Shown here: positions 46,314-57,415 of the stretch, in pieces
Position numbering within the stretch: position 1 is the first letter of the stretch
Layout: each line of letters opens with the position of its first letter
Assembly: GCA_935421135.1 (NCBI GenBank)
Contig: OW285189.1
Span: 930,001 to 994,000, forward strand
Direction of reading: 5' to 3'
Length of the DNA: 64,000 bases
DNA from: Bugulina stolonifera
Lineage: Eukaryota > Bryozoa > Gymnolaemata > Cheilostomatida > Bugulidae
Notes under the pieces: model-generated
Database searches by the model: none
Told to the model about the DNA's origin: nothing
What the model saw: only the letters and a program-made list of their open reading frames with translations
Translations under genes and position numbers: made by a program

Positions 46314-49300
46314 AGGGTCCCCATCATAGAGGTAACACCCCATAGAGCAGGAACTCAAAAATTTACCGCTATTAAACGCCGATTGGTCACTTGATGCCAG
46401 TTTTCCCCACGGGTGGCCATGATGCGATGGGGATTTCGTCCGTTTGTTTACATTAGTTACCATTACAATTATATGTAAAACATAAAACTTTTCAACGCTG
46501 TTATTTGCAGATACTATTCGTGTAAAATGTTTTGAATTTATATCTAAACTGTTTAGTAACATCTCTGCTTTTTCATAATGATAGTGATTTTAAAAATCTC
46601 CTTGTAAAATAGGACTTTACAGAGAAATAAGAATGAATGTTTACTCGACCAAATAATACTAGTAACCGACTAGCGCGGCAGCGTCTATCAGTAGAAAATC
46701 TGTGAATGCGTTGATTGGTTAGCCAAAATAAAGCCGCATGTTATTGGGTATTAAAATCTCTAATCGCTAACATGATTGGCTTATTGTACAGAATTATCTA
46801 CCCATAAAGGACTTTCAATAGCACGCGGACAATTCTGTTTATTTCAAGAAATGAGCATGGAGCTAGTTGTACTAATGCCATTCCTGGAACAATAGTTATA
46901 CAATCTCATATAGTTAACATTGACGTAATTGCAAGAGTATACTTTGGGTTTCTTTGGACTAACAGTGTGGTTAGTAGGAATACAGTACGGTTGTTGTGAG
47001 TTGGAACTGGAAAGACAATGAAATAAATTCAATTCTTATTTATTAGTAGTTATTTATTCTATTATTGTTGTAGAAATATTGTTGTTGTAAAATTAAAAAT
47101 TTACTCCATAATAAATAGTATAATAATTTTAATTAGCCCAGAAGTTATAGCAAGTATCATTGTTTAAAATTAATAAGCACATTCATTTATCTAGTTATAG
47201 TGGAATCTCTCGGTACTGTTATTGATTGATTGATTGAGGCTGAGTTAAATTAACTTTGCTCACTCCACTGTCACTGCTGTACCTACCTATAGTAATGGTA
47301 ATAGGCTACTACTACGTAGTAAATATAGTAATACTATCAGGTGAAGTTGTGATCGCGACTCACTCGCAGTTTATTACAATAGTCACAGATCAAAAACACT
47401 CACTCATCAGATCAGTGACTATACTGTACCTACTAGCTATTATTTTTATTTTATTAATTCAGGTGATTTCCATAGACTATTAATCAACATTAACATGTTT
47501 ATCATTGAATTGATTATATTTATATAATTATTTTATAATATTAATATTTGTGATTGTAAATTAGTTTTTTTGTGATAATAAATGTAATAGGCCTATTATG
47601 ATTATAATTACTGTAATTGTGCTATAGGCTTATCAGCATTACTTTGAATGTTAGTATAGGCTAACTTTATATTGCTAGGAAATTTATTTAAGAAATCTAT
47701 AAACTATGACTTTGTTTCGCAGATGTCGATGTGAACTTTCCTTTGTCCATTCCTGTCTATAGTTTGATTCCGAGGCTTTGTAGTATCTAATTGCATAGCG
47801 CAGTTAATAGCCTAAATACATTATAATTAAAGATCTACACCAGCTTAGCATAATCTTAAAATGGTTTCAAGCTAAACTATAACTGAAAGGAAAGATGATA
47901 TGGAAGGAAAAATCTAAATTTATTAGAGCTGTTAATTAGTCATTAAACATTATAATGTAGAACATTGAATAGTCTTATGCAAGTTTATAGGCCTACGTCA
48001 TTTATTTAATTTCTTAGTAACAGTTTGTTTAACCACAACTTTCTTAGCATTTCTACCTGCAATAGAATAGGTGCAGGTTGAGTTGTAGCATTGATTTTTT
48101 TATCTATAGGTTGGAGATTAAAGTGAAATCTGGATACCACGATGCACATTGCCACAACTCTATGTGTGGTGCTCATCCATCATACCCATCAAGTAGGTTA
48201 TGATTATAAACTCTTTTCATGGGACTCGTGCACACAAACTGTAACAACTGCTTTCCAATTAGAAATGGGTTTCACGGTTAAAATGAGATGCTTGATTTAA
48301 TTAAGGCTTGTTGTTTTGTATATATGTGTGAGAATGTAGGCTACTTGGTAGATTTCTGTCGTCTATTATAGAGCTGTTATGGATTTAATTCATAGGTAAC
48401 ATCCAGAGTGATCAACTATATCAACATATATGTCTTATCGAAATCGTACTTTATTTTACTCTGATATAATGTGATGCCAATTTGGCAAGAATCATGTAAC
48501 TACTAATAGCTGTACTGTTATGGTAGGACAGTAGGCATTGAACATGTTTCATGTGTGGTAAGCGTAAAGCATTTATTTATCTGGTATCAATTTCCTAATA
48601 TAGGTCTACTAGACAGAATATTGATCTGTGCTGATGCTGTGAATTTTGAAGAGCTGGCTGATCTTATTCCTAAGAATGGCAAGGAGTGACTTCTAAATAT
48701 TGAATAAGAGTTCTTATGCTATTTTTATTCAGTAAATATTTAAAATAGATTTGGTCAAAATATTGGCATTTATACTCCATGTTATGAATTGGTTTTGTCT
48801 GTCTACATAAATGTTTTTATTTGTAATGTGCAACTTCTGCAAATCTGTTCTACATATAGAAATACACCTATTAGTATTTATACTCTATCAATCATGTGAT
48901 ACCAGGATAATCCATAGGGCGTAGGACAATCAACAACTACAGTAGCTTTAGCTGTATTCTAATTTGAGGTAAAAGTGTTACTTAATGCTACAGCTGTTAA
49001 GTAAAGTAATCTTGCCTACTGAAAGCCAAAATAACTAGAACTAGGAGCTGTGTAATAATAATTTTGTGACGTACTAATATACTAATGTACAATATTTGCA
49101 ATTACCATGCAGTTACTATCAAAGTTACAAAATATGATAAATATAATAATTATGTTGGTCTGAAATAATTGGAAAATATGTGTGCAACAAAAAGTTTTAG
49201 ATAATTGGTAGCAAAAACAAATTTGGACTACTAACTAAATGACTAACTAATCATAGCAGCGCGTAGGTAACTAATGTAAACAAACGGTAACTACCCCAAC

Positions 49301-49385
49301 ACATCATGGCCGCCAGGAATGAAAAGTGGCATCGCAAAATTTACGGGAGTTCCTGCTCTAGGGGAGATAACTCTATGGTCCCCAT
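46314..49385. mobile_element. 3.1-kb element with about 130-bp terminal inverted repeats
   Basis: 46314-46460 and the inverse of 49260-49385 align over about 130 bp (shared TAGAGCAGGAACTC, GGCCATGATG, CGTTTGTTTACATTAGTTAC). No clear target duplication. The interior is AT-rich and non-repetitive with exon-like pieces at about 48115-48200 and 48603-48689 (see findings), but no transposase motif. Confidence 0.78.
48603..48689 (+). other. Exon-like open segment ending in stop
   Basis: After an ATATAG acceptor-like sequence the frame reads LLDRILICADAVNFEELADL, then IPKNGKE and TGA. An upstream open segment at about 48118-48200 (YHDAHCHNSMCGAHPSYPSS) is also preceded by TATAG and followed by GTTATG, but the phases of the two do not join directly. 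This may be a captured or host gene fragment inside the long-TIR element, or chance. Confidence 0.25.
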
Positions 49386-49921
49386 ACAGTGCTGAATCCA
49401 TAGAGGAATCATAGCATAGGCATGGCATAGGGGAGATAACTCTATGGCTGAGCCTATTTTACGTGCAAAATATTACCAACGACAGAAAGTCGTTGATCAT
49501 ACTCATAGGTAGATAACTCTACATTAGACGTGTAAATTATCTATTTTTATGCAAAAAATTCATTCATAGAGTTATTTATGCAAAAAGACTACGCAGTATG
49601 TTGTGTATTTTGTTTTTTTGCACATTTAGTATTGCATATTAGTTCACAAGTTTACTTCTATTTGTGAAAAAATTAGTGCTTGTATCCAAACAGTTTTGCC
49701 AGGCCACTCCTTATTTTGGAATTTCCGAACTTGAGCCGGATTTTGTCTTTAATCATATCGACATCGTAGTCATCAGTTACTCTTACTCCTTGGTTACTAA
49801 TAACCATATATGTGTGCAAGTTTTATTTTGGAAACTCAAGTTTCTATGGCCAACTCTTAGTTGTGACTCTTCAAGTTACAAGTCAATTCTTTCAGTGACA
49901 GATCAAGACTTTCAAGTTACG

Positions 49922-50661
49922 CAGGGGCGGATCCAGGGGTGGTGCAAGTGGTGCATTTGCACCACTGAAAACTTCAGAGAGAAAAAAATTTTTTTTGATT
50001 TTTTTTTTTTTTTTAATTTTTTTTTTGTTTTGTTGATTATTTTTGCTAATTATTCAAATGTGTGTGTCAACCTAGCACAAAGATATATTTTTGTAATGCA
50101 TAGGGGTTCAAGAACATGTGATATGTTATCATTTTTCTTGATCCATGTAAATATTCCAACCGTTTTTGCCATTTATAAGTCAGAGTTGAATGAGCACCAT
50201 TGTCAAATCTTAGCCACAAGAAACTTTTTATCTATTCTATTTATTTCCAGGCCGGTCCATAGAATAGATAAAAAGATAAATATTTTTATTCATTTTGCTT
50301 ATATAATTATATTGTTCATCGAATAAACGTATTATTTATTATCATTTATGTTTTGCTTTAAAACAAAACCATTATAGGTCAGTTACTACTATTCAACCTA
50401 ACTCAACTTGCCACCAACTCATTTAACTGAATGAGCTGAACTGTCTCTTAGGTCTTCCTGGACACACAGATGCCAGGATTTTGCTTGGCGGGGGGGGGGC
50501 CTACAGCGCCCCTCCCCCCAAACCCCCAGCCGGAAAAGACGCTGCAATGCAGTGTGACAGGGCACGAAGCGTGCCACACATAAAAACTGAAGTTTTACCT
50601 TAAGAAAAGCCCTAACTATCACTTTTGCACCACCCTTACTCTATTCCTGGATCCGCCACTG
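49922..50661. mobile_element. DNA transposon with CAGGGGCGGATCCAGG ends
   Basis: Left end CAGGGGCGGATCCAGGGG; inverted right end CAGTGGCGGATCCAGGAAT. AGTTACG flanks both sides (49915-49921 and 50662-50668), or 8 bp with one mismatch. Inside are a long T-run (49987-50030) and a G-run (50488-50497). The open frame that begins at 49664 crosses the T-run and is an artefact. Confidence 0.86.
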
Positions 50662-51149
50662 AGTTACGAGTTAAATATTTACATGTCCCCAGAAACTCGC
50701 GTTTTTGTCAAGTCATCCAAGTTAACTGCAAGCAAGTTTCAATTCAATTCTTTTCTTGTTTAACTCGAGTCTTTTTATAGATTTATTGGGTTATTGTTTA
50801 GCTTATGGTGAAATGTTGTTAGGAAATGGTGTTAGGAGTTCAAATTTCAAAGCAAAATGTCACAGTTTTTGTGTAAAATGTGTTATAATTGTGGTTGTGG
50901 TTGGTGGTTATAACTGTGGTTATTTCTATTCATCACAATTCACAGCTGCCCAATGAAAACTCGAGTTATTGAATATTTCAACATAATGATGTGTGAGTTG
51001 AGAGTCTTTGATCATAGCCATAATTTAATTACAATTCAAGTTACAAGTTTTTGACAGCTGTATATTCAAGTTACGAGTCTTTATAATAAACCATAAAATG
51101 TTGCTTGAATTAACTCGAGTGAGAGTCTTTAACTCGAGTCTGGCATCTC

Positions 51150-51925
51150 TGCTAATAACCAAGGAGTAAGATAATAATAACAAGGAGTATTTGCTAATAA
51201 CCAATCATTTTATTTTTTAGTCAGTAATAACTGTGGTTAATCGCTTATTAGCTAGCTGTGTGAACACTGTTCTGTTGTAGCGAACAACAATTTATTTAAC
51301 CAGTCTACTTGTTCTAGCCAATAGACACACAAGCGTTTTTGACGCTTACGGGCTTCTTCCCATCTTTGTTCCCATAGACACAATTAAACAACAATGGCGT
51401 TTAAACTGCAAACACACACAATTTACCAAAATATAAAAAATACCTATCTGATGCCCTGAAATAGGGAGGATATAGGTGTAGATAACCTGCAGTAAATTGT
51501 TTGTGGTTAATATCAGTTTATTTGATTGTCAAAATACCTTTCTCCACTTCACATAACTAAGCAAAACTCAACAGCACAAACTCTACTAGCCAACTGCTAC
51601 AACTTTATCCAATATGTAAAAAGTACATGCTAAAGATCACCTCATCTTTCTGGCCAATCATATTCAGCAATATGATACACTGTATAGCATAATTGTCAAT
51701 ATCATATACGCTTCACTTGAGACAAGGTCATTATATGAGCAATATCAACACACTACAATAGGGGCATAGGGAGCTGGTGGGAGTTTGAAATAGAGAGGGT
51801 CCCTCCCAAATAGGGATAGTTGATAGGTATGTATACTTGTCGAATTACCTGTCGATGTTATCATCACACTGGCCCACCCTAGAGGGTAGAAGGGGTGTGC
51901 CGCATATGGTTCATGGGTTAATCAG
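51150..51925. other. Stretch without recognisable gene
   Basis: Repetitive flank. CTAATAACCAAGGAGTAAG at about 51152 is the inverse of 49786-49806, so 49.7-51.2 kb may be bounded by a further pair of inverted copies. Nothing else is recognised. Confidence 0.45.
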
Positions 51926-52603
51926 TTAGCGGACAGTATTCATACTATGGGGATATGTGTTTGTCAGTAGTGACTGAACTCTTGGGTTGGTTCCAATCCT
52001 CATATCTCTTATAGTCCTTGGTAAAAAACTATTGAAATACCGGTTGCTGTTTGCCCCTACCGACTGGGGGAGCCCCAAGGACTGAGAGCGGGTCTGTACC
52101 GTTTCCACTGTTGGCTGGGCCAGTAGATCATCATATGCCTCGCTGAGAGCAGGGTGTTGCTCTTCCTTCTCCAGAATCCGCAGTAGACGTGCTACCCTGT
52201 GATTCTTTCTCCTCTGGTCTAGCGGTTGTAGCTCAAGCTTGATCATGGCTGTCTCAACATCTCCTCGACCTTTGATGTTACAGATAACCTGTACAGCTGC
52301 GACCTGTATCTCTTCAAGGTCAGTTATCTTTCTTACTCGATGGATTCTATGCGGCGCTGGCGGACTCTAGGTGAGGTAAACACAGGGCTTTGTAGGCAAT
52401 GAGTTTAGCGCGTTCAGGGGCCCAGTATAGTGCACGCTTTATCATACCCAGTTGTCTCCTAGCATCTAGCACCTTCTTTGCAATGCGGTTGTCGAACCTG
52501 CAGTCTGATTGCAGTATCACACCCAGGTATTTAGTTGAATCAACATGGTCCAGGACTGATCCATTCAGCTTGTACTCCAGTGTACTTCCAGTAGAGTTGA
52601 AGC

Positions 52604-53669
52604 TTATGTGCTTGTGCTAATGCTTTTGGATATGTTAAAGGACATGCCCCATTTTTCTGACCAGGCACTAAGTGAATCTAGGTTTTCCTGAAAACTCTGA
52701 CAGTCATCAACTGTGCATATTTCCTGGTAAACGAGAGTGTCATCTGCAAACAGAGCACATGAGCAGTCAAGACAGTCAGGCAGATCGTTTATGAAGATTA
52801 AAAATAGAATCGGTCCCAGAACCGATCCCTGTGGGACACCGGAGGTGACAGGCAATGAGTCTGAGGCATGGCCTAGTAGTATCACTCTCTGCGTACGATC
52901 TGTTAAGAAATTTAGGATCCAGTTCAATGGGTAGTTGTCTATGCCAGCGATCTCTGAGAGCTTTCTCATAAGGAGCGCATGGGGCACCCGATCAAAAACC
53001 TTCGTAAAGTCTAGAACAGCGGCATGGACAGGTTTGCGGTTGTCAATAGCGTGGAGAATATCATGCATAGTTGCACAGATTTGTGTCTCACAGGACAGAC
53101 CTCTTCTAAACCCATGCTGTCTATTGTTCAACTTAGTGTCGATTTTTTCCAGTAGGTCTCTTAGTACAAAGTGCTCCAACATTTTGCATGGTGTGCTTGT
53201 CAGCGAGATCCACCGGTAGTTGTTGACACTACCTGTCGAACCTGATTTGTGGAGTGGTGTTACGTTCGCTGTCTTCCATTCAGTGGGAAGTTTACCAGTT
53301 TTGAGGGACACCTGAAAGATGTTACTCAAACAAGCAGCAGTTTGCGCAATGTCTATGCTGAGGTCAGCTTTGCGCAAGCCATCTGGACCTGGGGCCTTAC
53401 CAGATTTTAAACTCTGTATTAACTTCATCACACTGGAGGCAGACACGCCAGGAACATCTGTGTGTCTGGTGACTAGTGGTGAATTGTTTGTGAAAGTGAC
53501 TATTGAGCATGTCTGCGCACTCCTTAGGATGAGATGTGAGCTGCCCGTTTTGTGTAGCAAGTCTTATCTTTTTTTGCGAGCGAGTCCCCTTTAGGTGTCT
53601 GTAGAATAGTCTGCTATTACCTTCTTGAAGTGGTTTGCAGATACGCGTCTCAACATACTGCTTCTTCAT
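52604..53669 (-). pseudogene. LINE ORF2 reverse transcriptase domain
   Basis: The largest intact piece of the LINE: 318 residues from 53560, with a partly overlapping upstream frame to 53669. The RT blocks are in order: GKAPGPDGL, ANVTPLHKSG, YRWISLTSTPCKMLEHF, QHGFRRGLSCETQ, LDFTKVFDRVPH, SGVPQGSVLGPILFLIFIND, FADDTLVY, WSEKWGMSFN. All catalytic positions look kept. The frame is lost at about 52610, before the thumb/C-terminal part that follows in another frame down to 51926. Confidence 0.92.
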
Positions 53670-54007
53670 TTGTTTAAAGACTTTTTAGTAGATCTGCGGT
53701 GCTGCCATTTGCTTGTCAAAAGCATCTCCGCTTTCCTTATACTTGTTGCAGAGCTTTCTTTGCTTGCGGGCAAGTTTCCTGGCTTCCTTGCTGAACCACA
53801 TGGGTTCATTGTTTTTCAAACTAGCCGTCCTTTCTATATGTCCACATTGGCTCAACATCATCCATGGTTGCTAGTTAATGTTTTATATACTCCAGGGCTT
53901 CCTGGAAGCGTTTCATATCTACTTTGTGGTATTTCCTGATTGCTATTGAGTGGTTTGGGTTTCGTGTATTGTGGGCAATGGTGATATCAACAGAGATAAA
54001 TGCATGG

Positions 54008-54667
54008 TCACTCAATCCCGGGAACAACATCGTGACTCAGTGCTTCCGGGGTTGTGGCACAGTTGAGGTCAAGTGTGTTTCCCTGAACATGAGTTGGCTC
54101 AAACACCAGCTGGTGCATATTAATTTCTGCAAGAACATCCAAGAACTCTAGTTTAAGCACTTGGTCTTCGGTGTGTGGTTTAGGGAGTATCTGATCCCAG
54201 TCTATTATACGCAGCATGTTCATATCTCCCACAAGAATAAGTTTGTCGTGAGGGTATTTCTCAGATACAGAATTCAATGATGACCTTAGTGTTACCAGGT
54301 TTTTGTTGGTTGGCGGACGGTAATAGCATCCAATAATGCACCCTTTCACTCTAACAAATACTATTTCTGTGTTGTCACCATTGGGCAAGTCCAATATGGA
54401 GCTAGCTAGTTTTTCATTCACTGCAATCAATACTCCACCACCATACAATGTCCTGTCCTTCCTGTAGATAGATTTGTTGTTGTAATCAAAGATCTGGTGA
54501 TTGTAGATGATAGAATCTATATGGGTCTCGGTCAGACATACTATGTCATAATTATAAGTTTCGGCAGACAATTCTTCTGTTTTCCCCTTTAAGGATCTTG
54601 TGTTCGCTAGAAATAGCTTTAGAATGTGGTTTGTTTGCGCTGGACTACAGGATTCACGGTTTTCCAT
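54008..54667 (-). pseudogene. LINE endonuclease domain
   Basis: The 219-residue frame has the apurinic-endonuclease-like motifs NTRSL, CLTETHID, GGGVLIAV, CYYRPP and GDMN, and breaks by a one-base shift just before SDHAFISVDI. It begins inside the frame of the preceding ORF1 end (55032-54619), overlapping by about 50 bp. Confidence 0.9.
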
Positions 54668-55022
54668 TCCCCCTCTGTTGCTTTCTGTTGGATTTTTTTG
54701 TTCCTTATACGGTACTGACCATCTGCATCATTCTCTTTCATCTGCTTGATAGTCTGTCGTAGTTGGTATTGTTGGTCTCGTATTGCTTTGCTTTCATCAG
54801 GTTTGCAAAAGATCCTCTCATTTCTCAAGGAGGCATTAGCCCTCTTCAAGAATTCCCATTTTGTCGCTTCATCTGCAAATTCCAATTTAACTGGCCTTGG
54901 CCTATCAGTGTTCTTAGTGGTCAGTCGTATGGCGCTAACAGGACCTGTTGTTCGCAGGAAACACTCTTTGCGCATAATCGCTTGTATCTGCTCGTCGGCT
55001 GTCTTCTCTTTCTCCTCCTTAA

Positions 55023-55805
55023 AGTAGTACACGATTCAAAATATAAGTATTCTAGTTAGTAAGTTCACATTCTGAGCTTCAAAATGATGTGCAACTTGAC
55101 TATATTTACATTATTTACTTCAGTGCAATCAGACTAAAGTTTTTATATTGCCAAAAACGCTCAGCTATTCAACAATAAGTGAATAAGTGACGTCACTTGT
55201 TCAGGTTATCACTAGTGTGATCAAGCGGCACGTTGACTACTAGTTATATGAGCCGCGCAAACACTGGTTGTTCCAATACAAATTACTATTAATCATTGGT
55301 CTATATTTAGTATTCATGCAACATGTGCATAGCTTAATTCTTCAACTATTAATGTGTGAAGGGGATTCCATTTTTGTCCCGATGATTTGCTGAAATTTGT
55401 CAATGAACAAGGGCTTGTTTACATATTAACTTTGTACTCTGCTTTAATAGGTCAACTAGTCATGTGCACTAGTGCAATAAACTATAAGTAAGGAGCATTC
55501 CTCCCACAGTAACAATTGTAACAATTGACCTATTTACAACTAGCACTCTCTCATTGGCTGTCTTAATTTCTTTGTTCAGCTATGTGGATGCTCATTCATA
55601 CTGAACAGACAAGTGACATCGATGAATAGCAGGGAATTTCTGGCAAAATTTCCTGAGCTTTTACAAAATCACTATATTTCAACGGTTTTTGAGGTGCAAA
55701 TACAGCCATTTGTACATGGTCAACCAAGTCAAGTTGCACATCATTTTGAAGCTCAAAATGTGAACTTACTAACTAGAATACTTATATTTTGAATCTTGTG
55801 CTACT
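55023..55805. mobile_element. TTAA-flanked MITE, family 4, inside LINE ORF1
   Basis: TTAA at 55019-55022 and 55806-55809. Ends AGTAGTACACGATTCAAAAT and, inverted, AGTAGCACAAGATTCAAAAT; the arms match for about 80 bp (to ATGATGTGCAACTTGACT). Deleting the element and one TTAA rejoins LINE ORF1 in frame (LYGIKEEKEKTADE). Non-coding interior. Confidence 0.92.
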
Positions 55806-55809
55806 TTAA

Positions 55810-56290
55810 TGCCATATAACATAGCATTATTCTTTCTCAACTCGGCATGAGAGATTTCCATTTGCTTAGTGAAAAATTTGTTAGCACTGTCATTCATCTC
55901 CTTTGCTGTTTTCGCACTCTCAGCATTCTGTTTTGCTGCCTCTGCATAGCTTTTTTCGAGGTTTTCAAGCCTCTTCTCAGTACCAGCCTTACTAGTAGAT
56001 ATTGCAGCAGTAATAGAACACACAAGATCTTCAATATTTTGCAGCTTCTGGTTCAATGTGGCACAGTGCGTGAGGGCATTTAACTCAGTGGAGTCTTCCC
56101 CCTTCCCACCCTTGACTGCACCTATCACTAGTTTGATGCATGAATTACAGAACCACTGTACTCCCTTCTCATCCAGCTTGGCGATAGTGTTGATCTCCGG
56201 ATTTTGTAGGTTCTGGCACAAACCGTGAAACCAGCCCTAGCACATATCACATGCGATCCATTTAGAGTTGGTCTTTTATCTGTTGGCCTC
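55810..56290 (-). pseudogene. LINE ORF1 N-terminal part (PHD finger, coiled coil)
   Basis: Cys/His-rich start (C..C, WIACD.C, GWFH..CQ, WFCNSC) typical of a PHD finger, then a Lys/Glu/Ala-rich helix (NLEKSYAEAAKQNAESAKTA). One stop lies between CDMC and GWFH at about 56239. It joins 55018-54662 once the TTAA element is removed. Confidence 0.75.
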
Positions 56291-56526
56291 TATGATTTCC
56301 AGTGTAACATTCTGCTTTCTTACAGCTTCTACAGTTAGCTACATGTGGAGGTCGATTTTCACTATCATCTGCCCGGGACTGTTGGGCATGGTCTTTGGAG
56401 CTAGGCATCCTCAGTCAGAGAAACCAATTGCCACTCTGATTCAAGTAGAATAATTGTAAACAGTTCTGTAGCTGTGCAGAAGGAATGAAAGAAGTGCCTC
56501 CTATAATCTAAATCTCGCAAGGCCGA

Positions 56527-57000
56527 TTATAAGCCTGTGTCTAGTCTAGTCTCCACTCTCCAGGTTTCACGGAGAAGTTCCCAGTACCCTTAAACTCAAA
56601 CTGTAAAACTCTTGGTTCCAATCCATCCAGAGAAATGTTCTCACAAGGTCCAAGAGAATCAAAAACACCACATACAAACAACTTATACGCCCAGTCATGG
56701 AGTATGTCTCTGCAGCTTGAGGCTCCGTGTCTGACTCAAATGCTAGCCGTCTCAAAGCTGTGCAAAAAAGGGCAGCACACCATATCTGTGGCATCAGGTG
56801 GACTGATAGAAATACAAGTACCACCGACCTTCTTGTAAAATTCGACCTCCAACCACTCTCTCAGCGCCGCAGTGATAGACGTCGTCAGACTGTATTTTCA
56901 TTCCAGCGAAGCGGTCATCAACAATAATTTTAAATACTTGTAACTACATATATATTATAACTGTAACGTTTTATCTATATTCATGATGATGAAATAAAAT
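56527..57000 (+). pseudogene. LINE 3' end, plus strand
   Basis: Plus-strand translation over two frames gives the post-RT region of a CR1-like LINE: RNVLTRSKRIKNTTYKQLIR, VMEYVSAA, SRLKAVQKRAAHHICG, LQPLSQRR. It ends in a tail with ATGATGATGAAATAAAATAA. It is 5'-truncated and lies just beyond the 5' end of the minus-strand LINE, in opposite orientation. Confidence 0.8.
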
Positions 57001-57165
57001 AATCTGAATCTAGTTCCTGTAGTAGTAAGTCTATATAATATATAGATTTGCCACTACAGGAATTAGATTTAGATTATTTTACTCCATTTCTCTATTATAA
57101 ACAAATAAAATGTTACAGTTATATTATATATACAGGTTCACGTATTTAAAATTATTGCACATATG
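56920..57165. repeat. Large palindrome of LINE tail
   Basis: Inverted copies of about 110 bp meet at about 57042 (AAGTCTATATAATATATAG). Shared words in inverse: ATAATTTTAAATAC, TTCCTGTAGT, AAATAAAATAATCTGAATCT with small differences. The left arm is the 3' end of the plus-strand LINE fragment. Confidence 0.88.
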
Positions 57166-57415
57166 TGCATGTGTGTATCTGTAGGCACATGTATATCCAC
57201 AGAGGAAATTAGGTCAGGTGACAACGATATAAATGCAACAATGCATCGTCAGTTGGTAGGAGGTACTTTCTTTAGATCGGCCAACATTGTTAAATGTACA
57301 TTTTGTAGTTCTAAATAATTAAACATTGCTACTATTATCTTTCTTCAATCCAAACAGCTTATCTTGTAGTCTTCAGGCACAAGTGTGCTGAGAGTTGATC
57401 ATTCAAATATTGAAG

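Larger units (their letters stand above)
51926..56420 (-). mobile_element. CR1-like LINE with PHD finger, EN and RT, inactivated
   Basis: Minus-strand non-LTR retrotransposon, nearly full length. ORF1 (about 56290-54662): PHD-finger-like WIACDMC / GWFHGLCQN / WFCNSC with a stop between the first two blocks, then a coiled-coil-like stretch, interrupted at 55023-55805 by a TTAA element. ORF2: apurinic-type endonuclease 54630-54010 (LTETHID, CYYRPP, LVGDMN, then a one-base shift before SDHAF), linker with stops at about 53.9-53.7 kb, RT 53560-52604 (FTKVFDRVPHALL, SGVPQGSVLGPILF, FADDTLVY), and after a shift near 52610 the C-terminal region to the stop at 51926. PHD-bearing ORF1 is known for CR1-like elements. 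Dead through at least four lesions, although the RT block keeps its catalytic Asp pair. Confidence 0.9.

Noticed and set aside
49664..50326. 220-codon open frame
   Set aside because: It runs across a transposon end and a long T-run coding poly-Phe; no domain or splice context.
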